This document shows, one piece after another, positions 25,390 through 33,225 of a DNA stretch of 64,000 nt. The notes beneath the pieces were generated by a model. That model made no database searches, had not been told where the DNA came from, and worked only from the letters and a program-made list of their open reading frames with translations. The DNA lies in assembly GCF_007753265.1 (NCBI RefSeq), contig NZ_CP036349.1:2079363-2143362 (forward strand), read 5' to 3'. The translations under genes and the position numbers were made by a program. Within the stretch, counting starts at the first letter, position 1, and every line of letters begins with the position of its first letter. This DNA is from Botrimarina mediterranea. Its GTDB lineage: Bacteria > Planctomycetota > Planctomycetia > Pirellulales > Lacipirellulaceae.

Positions 25390-26934
25390 CTAAGCGCCTG
25401 CCAGCGCCGGGGCGGTCGCCTTCGACGGCGCCTGGAACTGGAGCTTGAACTCGGCGATCGCGTTCTTGATGGTCTCGGAGAGTTCGGGGCTGATGTCCTT
25501 CTTGTCGCGGATCTCGGCGCCGATCTCGGGCTTCTGGTCATGCAGGAACGTGAGGAACTGCTTCTCGAACGCCAGCACGTCGCTCACGGCGACGTCGTCC
25601 AGGTAGCCCTGGGTGCCGGCGAGGATCAGCAGCACCTCGTCCTCGGTCGCCAGCGGCGAGTACTGGCCCTGCTTGAGCAGCTCGACCATGCGGTAACCGC
25701 GGTCGAGCTTGCCCTGCGTGGCTGGGTCGAGCTCGGTGCCGAGCTGCGCGAACGCCTCGAGTTCGCGGAACGCCGCGAGGTCCAGACGCAGACCGCCCGC
25801 CACCTTCTTCATCGCCTTGATCTGGGCGGCGCCGCCGACGCGGCTCACCGAGATACCGGCGTTCATCGCCGGCTTCACGCCGCGGAAGAACAGGTCCGGT
25901 TGCAGGTAGATCTGGCCGTCCGTGATCGAGATGACGTTGGTGGGAATGTAAGCGGACACTTCGCCTTCGAGCGTCTCGATGATCGGCAACGCGGTGATCG
26001 AACCACCGCCCAGCGCGTCGGACAGCTTGGCCGAACGCTCCAAGAGGCGGCTGTGGCAGTAGAACACGTCACCCGGGAACGCCTCACGCCCCGGCGGACG
26101 CCGCATCAGCAGCGACAGCTCACGGTAGGCGACGGCTTGCTTCGAGAGGTCGTCGTAAACCACCAGCGCGTGGCCGCCGTTGAACATGTACTCCTCGGCC
26201 ATCGCCGTCCCCGAGTAGGGGGCGATGTACTGCAGCGGCGCCGGGTCGCTGGCGCCGGCGACGATGACCGTCGTGTAGTCCATGGCGCCAGAGTCGCGGA
26301 GCTTCTCGACGATGCCGGCGACGGTCGATTCCTTCTGACCGACCGCGACGTAGAAGCACTTCACGCCGGAAGACTTCTGGTTGATGATCGCGTCGATGGC
26401 GACGGCGGTCTTGCCCGTCTTGCGGTCGCCGATGATCAGCTGACGCTGGCCGCGACCGATCGGCGTCATCGCGTCGACGGCCTTGATGCCCGTCTGCATC
26501 GGCTCGCCGACCGGCTGGCGCTCCGACACGCCCGTGGCGATGACCTCGACGGGGCGGCGCTTGCTGGTGTTGACCGGGCCCTTGCCGTCGAGCGGTTCGC
26601 CGAGCGCGTTCACCACGCGGCCCAAGAGTTCGTCGCCGACCGGCACCGAGAGCAGCTGGCCGGTCGTCTTGACCTCCTCGCCCTCGTTGATCTTGAGGTA
26701 GTCGCCGAGAATGATCACACCGACCGAGTTCTCTTCGAGGTTGAACGCCAGGCCGGTCACGCCGCTGGCGAACTCGACCATCTCGCCGGCCATCACGCCC
26801 TTCAGGCCGTAGACCCGGGCGATGCCGTCGCCGACCTCCAGCACCCGACCGACCTCACGGACGTCGACCTGAGCGCTGTAGTTGGCGATCTCTTGCTGGA
26901 TGACCGAAGCGATCTCGTCGCTGTTGAACTTCAT
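25390..26934 (-). CDS. atpA: F1F0 ATP synthase subunit alpha
   Basis: The non-catalytic F1 subunit, 514 residues, beginning [17 protein letters not shown] with GGAG 8 bases before the ATG. The nucleotide loop is [13 protein letters not shown], followed by [47 protein letters not shown] and the arginine-finger region [15 protein letters not shown]. The length is standard. Confidence 0.97.
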   Translation of the reverse strand: MKFNSDEIASVIQQEIANYSAQVDVREVGRVLEVGDGIARVYGLKGVMAGEMVEFASGVTGLAFNLEENSVGVIILGDYLKINEGEEVKTTGQLLSVPVGDELLGRVVNALGEPLDGKGPVNTSKRRPVEVIATGVSERQPVGEPMQTGIKAVDAMTPIGRGQRQLIIGDRKTGKTAVAIDAIINQKSSGVKCFYVAVGQKESTVAGIVEKLRDSGAMDYTTVIVAGASDPAPLQYIAPYSGTAMAEEYMFNGGHALVVYDDLSKQAVAYRELSLLMRRPPGREAFPGDVFYCHSRLLERSAKLSDALGGGSITALPIIETLEGEVSAYIPTNVISITDGQIYLQPDLFFRGVKPAMNAGISVSRVGGAAQIKAMKKVAGGLRLDLAAFRELEAFAQLGTELDPATQGKLDRGYRMVELLKQGQYSPLATEDEVLLILAGTQGYLDDVAVSDVLAFEKQFLTFLHDQKPEIGAEIRDKKDISPELSETIKNAIAEFKLQFQAPSKATAPALAGA

Positions 26935-26970
26935 CGCGTTTCTCCGGGCGGCCTTTGGCCTCTATAAATT

Positions 26971-27090
26971 CACCACAGAGGCACTGAGGACACGGAGGGA
27001 AGCACCGAGTTCAACGATAGGACTCGTGCCGATTTTCCCCGGAACCTACTCAGTGCTTATCTCTGTGTTCTCCGTGACTCTGTGGTTAAT
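26971..27090. repeat. Inverted repeat, CCACAGAGGCACTGAGGACAC family, copy 1
   Basis: CACCACAGAGGCACTGAGGA at the left and TCCGTGACTCTGTGG at the right are inverted arms around an AT-richer centre. It fills the atpH-atpA gap. Copies 2 and 3 are at 46465-46600 and 58184-58281. Confidence 0.85.
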
Positions 27091-27096
27091 CGCTTT

Positions 27097-27723
27097 TCAG
27101 TCCGCCAGCGTGAAACGCTGCGGTTGGGATTCAATCGCGGCGACCGTCTGGTTGACGATCGCTTTGTGTGCCTTCGCGAACGCGGTGCGGACCGAACCAT
27201 CGTAGACCTTGTCGCCGACCCGCACCTCCAGGCCGCCGACCAGATCGGGGTCGATCTCGACCGAGACGATCGGCTCAAAGCCGGACGCCTGGCGGATCGT
27301 GTCCTCGATCTCTTTGAGCAAACCGTCATCGACCGCGTGCGCCAGACGGATCACGACCCGGGCGCGGTTGTTAGATTCTTCGTACAACTTGCGGGCTTGA
27401 CGGGCGACTTCGCCGACCAGCTCCATCCGATCGTGATCGCTCAGCACCTTCAGCAGCGTCACCACCACCGGCGCCACTCGTCCGCCGAGCACCCGGTCGA
27501 TCATGCCGACCCGCACGTCGTGATCGACAAACGCCGATCGCATCGCTTCGGCGAACTGCGGGTGCTGGGCGAAGACCTCGGCCTGGACCGCTTCGAGGTC
27601 GGCGACAACCGACTCGTCGTCGCCCGCCGCCCCGAGGAAGCCCTGGGCGTACGTCCGCGCGATCCGCTCGGCCGTCACGTCCATGACGGTCTCGTGCTTC
27701 GGTGCGCGGGATTCCGTTGCCAT
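27097..27723 (-). CDS. atpH: F1F0 ATP synthase subunit delta
   Basis: The peripheral-stalk OSCP subunit, 208 residues. It has ARTYAQGFLGAAGDDESVV at the N-terminus, LLKVLSDHDRMELVGEVARQ in the middle and the C-terminal signature VSVEIDPDLVGGLEVRVGDKVYDGSV. I chose the ATG at 27723; an upstream in-frame leader passes through low-complexity intergenic sequence (27724-27775). Confidence 0.94.
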   Translation of the reverse strand: MATESRAPKHETVMDVTAERIARTYAQGFLGAAGDDESVVADLEAVQAEVFAQHPQFAEAMRSAFVDHDVRVGMIDRVLGGRVAPVVVTLLKVLSDHDRMELVGEVARQARKLYEESNNRARVVIRLAHAVDDGLLKEIEDTIRQASGFEPIVSVEIDPDLVGGLEVRVGDKVYDGSVRTAFAKAHKAIVNQTVAAIESQPQRFTLAD

Positions 27724-27780
27724 GGGAGAAGGGCTAGGGGTTGAGGGGCGAAGGGGCTGAGGGAACTGCGAGCGAGACAA

Positions 27781-28365
27781 TCAGTTGGCGCTGGGACCAT
27801 TGCCGCCGAAGCGGCCGAGGGCTTCGCGGACGATCTCGCTCTGGCGGGCCGGGGTGATCTCTTGCTTCACCACGCGGCCGGCGAGGTCGATCGCCAAGCC
27901 GGCGGTCCGTTCGGCCAGGGCGCGGACGGCGGCGTCCTTGGCCTGCTCGATGTCGCGGGTGGCCCGCTCACGCTCGGCGTCGAACTCGGCCTTGGCGTCG
28001 GCCTTGGCCTTGGCGATGGTCGTCTCGGCGTCGCGGTGCGCCTCGGCGAGCATCTCCCGGACTTGGTCGGCGGCGCCGGCGATCTTTGCCTGGTGCTCCG
28101 CCAGCAAGGCCTTGGCCTCGTCGTGCTGACGCTGCGCCGCGGCGATCGCCCCGGTGATGTTGTCCTCCCGGGCCTTCAGCGCCTCCATGATCGGCTTCCA
28201 AGCCACTTGGCTGAGGATCGCGAGCATGGCGAGGAAGACGACGAACGTCCAAATCGCCAAGTCGGGATCGGTCGCCAGTGGGTCGGTAGACCCCTCAGCC
28301 GCCTGCGCTGCGCTAGCCGACATTAGCATCGGCAACGAGAACAGAAATAGTCGAGCCTTCATCAT
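27781..28365 (-). CDS. atpF: F1F0 ATP synthase subunit b
   Basis: A 194-residue peripheral-stalk subunit. An N-terminal signal-like segment ends near ASAAQAAEG, followed by the membrane helix (about 38-58, WTFVVFLAMLAILSQVAWK) and a long Ala/Glu/Lys-rich helical dimerisation region. As in other planctomycetes and bacteroidetes, an extra leader precedes the membrane anchor. Confidence 0.94.
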   Translation of the reverse strand: MMKARLFLFSLPMLMSASAAQAAEGSTDPLATDPDLAIWTFVVFLAMLAILSQVAWKPIMEALKAREDNITGAIAAAQRQHDEAKALLAEHQAKIAGAADQVREMLAEAHRDAETTIAKAKADAKAEFDAERERATRDIEQAKDAAVRALAERTAGLAIDLAGRVVKQEITPARQSEIVREALGRFGGNGPSAN

Positions 28366-28406
28366 GGTTCTTACCAGCTACTCAATTGCATGGGGCCTGC
28401 TCCGTT

Positions 28407-28437
28407 ACGGCCGGCCGGAGTGTGTCCAGCCGGCCGT
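28407..28437 (-). promoter_or_regulatory. GC-rich mRNA hairpin between atpE and atpF
   Basis: ACGGCCGGC (28407-28415) pairs with GCCGGCCGT (28429-28437), a perfect 9-bp GC-rich stem 22 bases after the atpE stop. It could protect or partly terminate the atpE message and so raise subunit c output. The regulatory role is inference. Confidence 0.5.
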
Positions 28438-28458
28438 TTCCGAAGCGACTCGACCGAT

Positions 28459-28812
28459 TCAAGAGATGATGAAGCCAAGCACAATCAGGGCGAAGAACGC
28501 GGCGCCTTCAATGAGGGCGGCAGCGATGATCATGCCCGTCTGAATGCTGCTGGCGACTTCGGGCTGACGGCTCATGCCTTCAACCGCTTGGCCGCCGATG
28601 CGACCGATACCGAGGCCGGCGCCCAAGATCACAAGCCCGGCGCCAATGCCAAGACCCATACGGCTGTAGCCGTTGGTCTGCGCTTCGGTGACCTCGACCT
28701 GACGATCGTGGATGAGCTGCGCTGCCTCGTCGTCGGCTTCTTGAGCGAACCCGACCGAGGGTAGCGACAAGACGGCCAGCGTTAAGCAGGCGATACGGAT
28801 CAGGTTAGCCAC
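28459..28812 (-). CDS. atpE: F1F0 ATP synthase subunit c
   Basis: The proteolipid ring subunit. A cleavable leader (residues 1 to about 24, ending VGFAQ) and a short charged stretch precede the two membrane helices: GLGIGAGLVILGAGLGIGRIGG, then GMIIAAALIEGAAFFALIVLG with the ion-binding glutamate in LIEGAA. The site lacks the Glu-Ser/Thr pairing of sodium-type rings, so protons are the likely ion. I chose GTG at 28812 because GGGAGA lies at normal spacing; a GTG at 28827 is the alternative. Confidence 0.93.
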   Translation of the reverse strand: MANLIRIACLTLAVLSLPSVGFAQEADDEAAQLIHDRQVEVTEAQTNGYSRMGLGIGAGLVILGAGLGIGRIGGQAVEGMSRQPEVASSIQTGMIIAAALIEGAAFFALIVLGFIIS

Positions 28813-28859
28813 AGTTGGATCTCCCACTTTGAGTAAAGCGTCTTCTGCCGTTTCTGAGG

Positions 28860-29879
28860 TCAGTGCGGATGCACGACCGATCCAATAAACAGCGAGGACA
28901 AGAACACGAAGATGTATGCCTGTAGGAAGGCGACGAACAACTCAAGAAGACTCAGTGCAGTGCCGCCTAGAATGCTTGCGGGCATGACGCCCCACCACAC
29001 GACCGAGGCGGCCGTGTAGCTGATGAAGCCGATGATCACTGCCAGCACGATGTGGCCAGCAAGCATGTTGGCGAGCAAACGCACAGCAAGCACGCCGTGC
29101 TTAACAAACAGGCCGAACATTTCAATTAAGAAAATCATCGGGACAAGGAAAACGGCGATGGGCGTCGGCAAATCCATGTGGGGCACCTGGGCCTTCAGGA
29201 AGCCCGCGAACCCGTACTTGCTGATGCCGACCCCAGCGACGGTGATGAACGTTAGGAACGCCATCGCTCCTGTCACGGCGAGCGACGCCGTCGGCGAGCC
29301 GAACCACGGCAACATGCCGAACAGGTTACAGCCCAGCACAAAGAAGAACACCGTCCACAAGAACGGCAGGTAATCGTCGGCGTCGTGCTCGCCGATGGTC
29401 GGGCGGGCCACTTCGTCGCGGATAAACAGCAAGAAGGTCTCGAGCAGGTTGGCGAACCAGCCCTTGGCGGCAGAGCCGGCCTTGATCCTGGTCGCCAGCC
29501 AGCCGAACAGCAGCACGCTGATCACCAGCACCAACAGCTCGATCACCATGAACTTCGTGAAGACGAAGTCCATCGGCAAGAGCGACTTGTCCAGAACCGA
29601 GACGCCCGTCTTCAGTTCGACGACGGGCTTGTACTCGACATGGCCGTGATGTCCGCCGTCGTGATGATCTCCACCGACGGCGGCGGCGTCATGGTCGTGG
29701 TCGTGATCGTGGTCGTCGCTAGGCTTCGCGGTCGATAGAGGCGTCGCCAGCGGCTGGGGTAGATAGAGGTGGCCGTCGGAGCCTTCCGGCGCCATCCCAC
29801 GCGGCACGTGGAAGTACGGCGCGTCCTGAACGTGCTCGAAGAGCACCTCGGGAGACAGCGGGTTCTTTCCAGCGGCCAT
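28860..29879 (-). CDS. atpB: F1F0 ATP synthase subunit a
   Basis: A 339-residue membrane stator subunit with an extended N-terminus that includes a His/Asp-rich tract (about residues 56-80, DDHDHDHDHDAA and HHDGGHHGH) that could bind metal. Transmembrane helices follow, including the proton-path motif GVLAVRLLANMLAGHIVL with the essential arginine, and the C-terminal LLELFVAFLQAYIFVFLSS. It starts 7 bases after the AtpI-like stop. Confidence 0.95.
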   Translation of the reverse strand: MAAGKNPLSPEVLFEHVQDAPYFHVPRGMAPEGSDGHLYLPQPLATPLSTAKPSDDHDHDHDHDAAAVGGDHHDGGHHGHVEYKPVVELKTGVSVLDKSLLPMDFVFTKFMVIELLVLVISVLLFGWLATRIKAGSAAKGWFANLLETFLLFIRDEVARPTIGEHDADDYLPFLWTVFFFVLGCNLFGMLPWFGSPTASLAVTGAMAFLTFITVAGVGISKYGFAGFLKAQVPHMDLPTPIAVFLVPMIFLIEMFGLFVKHGVLAVRLLANMLAGHIVLAVIIGFISYTAASVVWWGVMPASILGGTALSLLELFVAFLQAYIFVFLSSLFIGSVVHPH

Positions 29880-29886
29880 CGGCGGA

Positions 29887-30309
29887 TCAGTTCCTTTCCA
29901 GGGCGGCGGGTCGGTCCGGCTTCGGCGCCGCCAAAGACCGTTGACCTAACGTCGTTGCAGCGATCCCCTCGCCCGCGATCAGGCTCAGGTAGAGCGGCAC
30001 GGCGACCAGGGCGATGACCTTGGGCTCAACGCCGCTGGTGGCGATGCTCGCCAGCACGGCGATCGCGGCTAGCATCCCGCGGACGCCCATCGTCAGCAGC
30101 ATCCTCTCGAGCGGTCGTTCGATCCGGGACAGCTTGGCGATCGACTCGGCGACAACGTAGATCGCGAAGGTCGCACACACGCCGCAGGCCGCGACGACCG
30201 CCGCCGTGGGGCCACCAAAGATCGCCGCCGCGGGCAGCACAATCGCGCCGGCCACCAGGATGGGGGCGACGCCGAGTAGCGTGTTGCGGTCGAGGGCGGT
30301 GGTGGTCAT
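29887..30309 (-). CDS. AtpI-like small membrane protein leading the ATP synthase operon
   Basis: A 140-residue protein with four hydrophobic segments (about 15-32, 36-55, 75-95 and 98-118), placed first in the operon where AtpI/ATP synthase protein I is usual. AtpI helps assemble the c ring; similarity here is topology and position more than sequence. I chose the ATG at 30309 (MTTTALDRNTLL). The longer frame reaching 30417 is an unlikely leader. Confidence 0.75.
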   Translation of the reverse strand: MTTTALDRNTLLGVAPILVAGAIVLPAAAIFGGPTAAVVAACGVCATFAIYVVAESIAKLSRIERPLERMLLTMGVRGMLAAIAVLASIATSGVEPKVIALVAVPLYLSLIAGEGIAATTLGQRSLAAPKPDRPAALERN

Positions 30310-30803
30310 CGGGAATCGCCAACCCCTGCGGAGGGGGGGGCGGAAGGGCGTCTCGGGAGTCAATCTGGGGGTGCTGAACACTTCCTGTGCTGCCACCGAT
30401 TGCTCGTGAGACCGCACATCGTGCCCGCCGGACTAGCAATCGTCAACGGGCGCAGATTCAATTCGTGCAATTTTTCACAAAGTTTCCATCGCCTTCGCAA
30501 TGATCGGATAAAGCCTTTAATGGAAAGGGTTTATGATCATTCAAGGGTGTGTGGTGGGGGGCGACAGGGCCCGAAGGCGGGTCACCCGACGCAGGAGGGG
30601 CGTTCGCGGCGACGGCGGCTCCATTGCGACGCAAATCGTTTCTGGATAAGCGTTTAGGGGTGATCACAAGCCCTCTTTGCCACGTCGGGAATAAGTTGCG
30701 TAAACACCCCATCTAGCGTATCGTGAAGGTCTCTCCTTCCCGCGCTATCGATACACGCCTTTGCGGTTGCTAGCCCGGCGCCATCCGCCCGATTGGCCAA
30801 GAT
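30310..30803. other. Intergenic region with promoters of atp operon and DUF4912 gene
   Basis: A 494-base divergent gap with no credible gene. The part at 30460-30545 is AT-rich (CAATTTTTCACAAAG, AAAGGGTTTATGATCATT) compared with its surroundings and probably holds the ATP synthase promoter, but no clean -35/-10 pair could be assigned. Short frames here have no coding character. Confidence 0.5.
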
Positions 30804-31901
30804 ATGAACTCTTCCAAGCTGCGGTCCTACACCGCCAAAGACCTCGCTCAGATGGCGCGCCAGCGTGGCTTCGCCAAATGGCACTCGATGCGGAAGGACG
30901 AGCTGATCGAGGCCCTGGCGGCCGCCGGGGTCCAAGAGAACGCCCTCCCGCGTCCCAGACAGACGGACCGTGAGGCGGCCGAGGCCCTCGCCAATCGGGC
31001 CGAACGGGCCCGCGCCGCCGCCAGCCGCCCCAAGCCCACCGCCGCGCAGAAGCAGTTGGCCGAGATGCAGCGCCAACGCGCCCGCTTGCAGGACCTCAGC
31101 ACCGCCACGCCGACCGCCGGCGCCGATCGACTGTTGCTGCTGGTGCGCGACCCCTACTGGCTCCAGGTCACCTGGGAGGTCACTCCCAGCAGCGTCACCC
31201 GGGCGCGGACGGCCTTGGGTCAGCACTGGCATGGCGCGCAGCCGGTACTCCGACTCGGTAAGCTCGGCGACGACGGCGCGGTCGGCGGCGTCCGTCAGGT
31301 CAAGGTCCACGGCGGCGTCAATCACTGGTACGTCGATGTCACCGACCCGCCGGGGCGGTTCCGCGCGGAGATCGGCTACCTCGATCTGTCGGGGGGCTTC
31401 TACAGCATCGCCCGCAGCAACGAGGTGCAGACGCCCGAGGCGAGTGTCGATGAAGTCGGCGAGCACGCCTGGACCGACGTGGCCCGCAACGCGGACCGGG
31501 TGTTCGCCCTGTCGGGCGGCTACTCGGCCGACGGCCCGAGCCAGGAGCTCCGCCAAGCGCTCGAGGAGCGGCTGCGTCGCCCGCTGGGCCGGCCGACCGA
31601 AACCCGCTTCACAGCGACCGAGGCCCGCACCGATGGCGCGCAGCTGGACGTGCAGATCGACGCCGAGCTCGTCGTCCGCGGCTCGACGGCGCCGCACACG
31701 CACCTGACGATCCAGGGCGAGCCGGTCGTGGTGCGTGAGGACGGGGCGTTCGCGGTGAAGCTGCCGTTCCCCGACCGCCGCCAAGTGATCCCCGTCGTCG
31801 CCAGCAGCGCCGACGGCATGCACCAGCGGACGATCATCCTGGGCGTCGAGCGCAACACCAAGGCGCTCGAACCCCGCCGCCGCGACACGGTGACCGCTTA
31901 G
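30804..31901 (+). CDS. DUF4912 domain protein with N-terminal SAP/Rho-N-like motif
   Basis: A 365-residue protein. Residues about 5-40 (LRSYTAKDLAQMARQRGFAK, MRKDELIEAL) look like the Rho N-terminal/SAP helical motif that binds nucleic acid. A basic, Ala/Arg-rich linker follows (50-95), then DUF4912 (about 105-215: LLLLVRDPYWLQVTWEV, VHGGVNHWYVDV, GYLDLSGGFYSIARSNEV). The C-terminal part holds another beta-rich segment with SGGYSADGPSQELRQALEER. Its role is not established; a regulatory or nucleic-acid-linked function is suggested only by the SAP-like start. Confidence 0.85.
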   Translation: MNSSKLRSYTAKDLAQMARQRGFAKWHSMRKDELIEALAAAGVQENALPRPRQTDREAAEALANRAERARAAASRPKPTAAQKQLAEMQRQRARLQDLSTATPTAGADRLLLLVRDPYWLQVTWEVTPSSVTRARTALGQHWHGAQPVLRLGKLGDDGAVGGVRQVKVHGGVNHWYVDVTDPPGRFRAEIGYLDLSGGFYSIARSNEVQTPEASVDEVGEHAWTDVARNADRVFALSGGYSADGPSQELRQALEERLRRPLGRPTETRFTATEARTDGAQLDVQIDAELVVRGSTAPHTHLTIQGEPVVVREDGAFAVKLPFPDRRQVIPVVASSADGMHQRTIILGVERNTKALEPRRRDTVTA

Positions 31902-32378
31902 CGCGTGCCTTGAATTGCCCACGGTGTGGGGTAGGGCTGACGGCAAGACTTGTGTTGCTGCGCGGCGCCAACAGCCAGACCAGCTCAAGTGAAACGCTCT
32001 GGCTAATTACAAGCAGAAAGCCGCTAGAAGGCCACGAACAGCCCAGAAATAGCGACCCCCGCGCCGAGCCGCTGAGAGGCTCGCTGTCGCGTCTTCACGC
32101 GACCCCCGTCATTGAGAGCCAGGAGGGCTACGCGTGCAGCAGCGGGGCTGCTAGGGCCCTTAGAATCGATGCTGTGGCCTACCCCAGGCGGGACTCTTTG
32201 TGCAGCCATTCTGCAGCCACCTAGCTGCGTTGGCGCCACCCATTGGAGGTAGGGAGTCGGCACGGCGAATGATTTTACCTGTTCGCCGCAAAGCTAAACG
32301 TTGATCTCGGTGAATCCAAAAGGATAGAACAGCCGTACGCTTGGTGTCCCTCTTCTCAACAACATCAAGGAGTCCACC
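31902..32378. other. Intergenic region, no gene recognised
   Basis: A 477-base gap. A short plus-strand frame at 31910-32224 opens with a CPRC motif, but the remainder has no coherent fold or family likeness. The ribosome-binding site of the next gene (CAAGGAG, about 32367-32373) is at the right edge. No tRNA or hairpin terminator was found. Confidence 0.5.
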
Positions 32379-32918
32379 ATGCGACATCGTCTTGTTTTGG
32401 CCTCGGTGCTGGTTTGTGGCATGACGGCCTTGTCGGGCTCACTCGCTGCGGCACAGAGCTTTCCGGCGTTCTTGTCTGGCGATCAAGAAGTTGGGCCGGT
32501 AGCCACCCCGGCAACCGGCATCGGGACGTTGGACCTAACGGGCGGCCCTGGGGCTTGGGTGGCGACTTACTCACTCAGCTACTCGGATCTACTGAGTCCG
32601 ATCGTCAATCCGCCGGGAGCGCACATCCATAACGCTGCCGCCGGGATGAACGGTCCCGTCGTTCATGGCCTGGACAACATCGCTGCCGCAGTCGGAACGA
32701 CCTCCGGCGTCTTCACGGGTGACTGGCGTTATGATGACGCGTCCAATCCGTTGACCGACATGCTAGTCGGCGAGTTGTTTGCAGGACGGCTCTACTTCAA
32801 CATCCACACGGCCCAGAACACGAGCGGCGAGATCCGCGGCCAAATCGTCCCCGAGCCAACATCAATCGTCGCGGCGCTGAGCCTGATCGCCACCGCAGCG
32901 ACGTATCGCCGGCGTTGA
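32379..32918 (+). CDS. Secreted CHRD domain protein with PEP-CTERM sorting tail
   Basis: A 179-residue exported protein. The signal peptide ends near LAAAQS (residue 27). The CHRD domain has FLSGDQEVGPVATPATGIGT, HIHNAAAGMNGPVV, and LYFNIHTAQNTSGEIRGQI. The C-terminus is a classic PEP-CTERM tail: VPEPTS, a hydrophobic stretch and TYRRR. Exosortase would process this tail; none is seen in the window. AAGGAG lies 7 bases before the ATG. Confidence 0.92.
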   Translation: MRHRLVLASVLVCGMTALSGSLAAAQSFPAFLSGDQEVGPVATPATGIGTLDLTGGPGAWVATYSLSYSDLLSPIVNPPGAHIHNAAAGMNGPVVHGLDNIAAAVGTTSGVFTGDWRYDDASNPLTDMLVGELFAGRLYFNIHTAQNTSGEIRGQIVPEPTSIVAALSLIATAATYRRR

Positions 32919-33225
32919 GACCAAAGACCACCGGCTCTAGGCGGTGGGCTAAATCGGCAGTCGCCGTCCGCACAAGAACGTCAGACGCTCTTGTCTAAGG
33001 GCCTCGGAGTGACGTTGGCGCTGGGGTCATTCCGAGGGTTTGCGCTGCGGCACGGGCGTGAGCTGGTGGTTAACAAGCGGCGCGCCATTGCTGACACGTC
33101 CAACACTCACGGAGAAAGAATTCCGGGGATTGTGCGTGACGGCTCTGACTCTTGAACGGCCTAGGGACCCGAGGCGGTCGTCGCGAATCAGGCGACGGCG
33201 ATTCGGTCCCCTGGGGTTCTCTTCG
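32919..33225. other. Intergenic region with weak hairpin after the CHRD gene
   Basis: CCACCG (32928-32933) pairs with CGGTGG (32942-32947), 9 bases past the CHRD stop, as a possible weak terminator without a T run. The rest of the 307 bases shows nothing recognisable; an open frame extending the next gene upstream lacks family support. Confidence 0.4.

Noticed and set aside
24754-26967. A 737-codon open frame on the plus strand opposite atpG/atpA, and a similar 456-codon frame at 22921-24291 opposite atpD
   Set aside because: They are mirror frames of highly conserved ATP synthase genes in GC-rich DNA, with His/Arg/Val-rich composition and no domain.
30654-31988. A 444-codon minus-strand frame opposite the DUF4912 gene
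   Set aside because: Antisense to a gene with recognisable domains; low-complexity Ala/Gly/Arg sequence typical of GC-rich shadow frames.
31910-32224. Plus-strand frame starting with a CPRC motif
   Set aside because: Only the first few residues look zinc-ribbon-like; no second CxxC and no coherent remainder.
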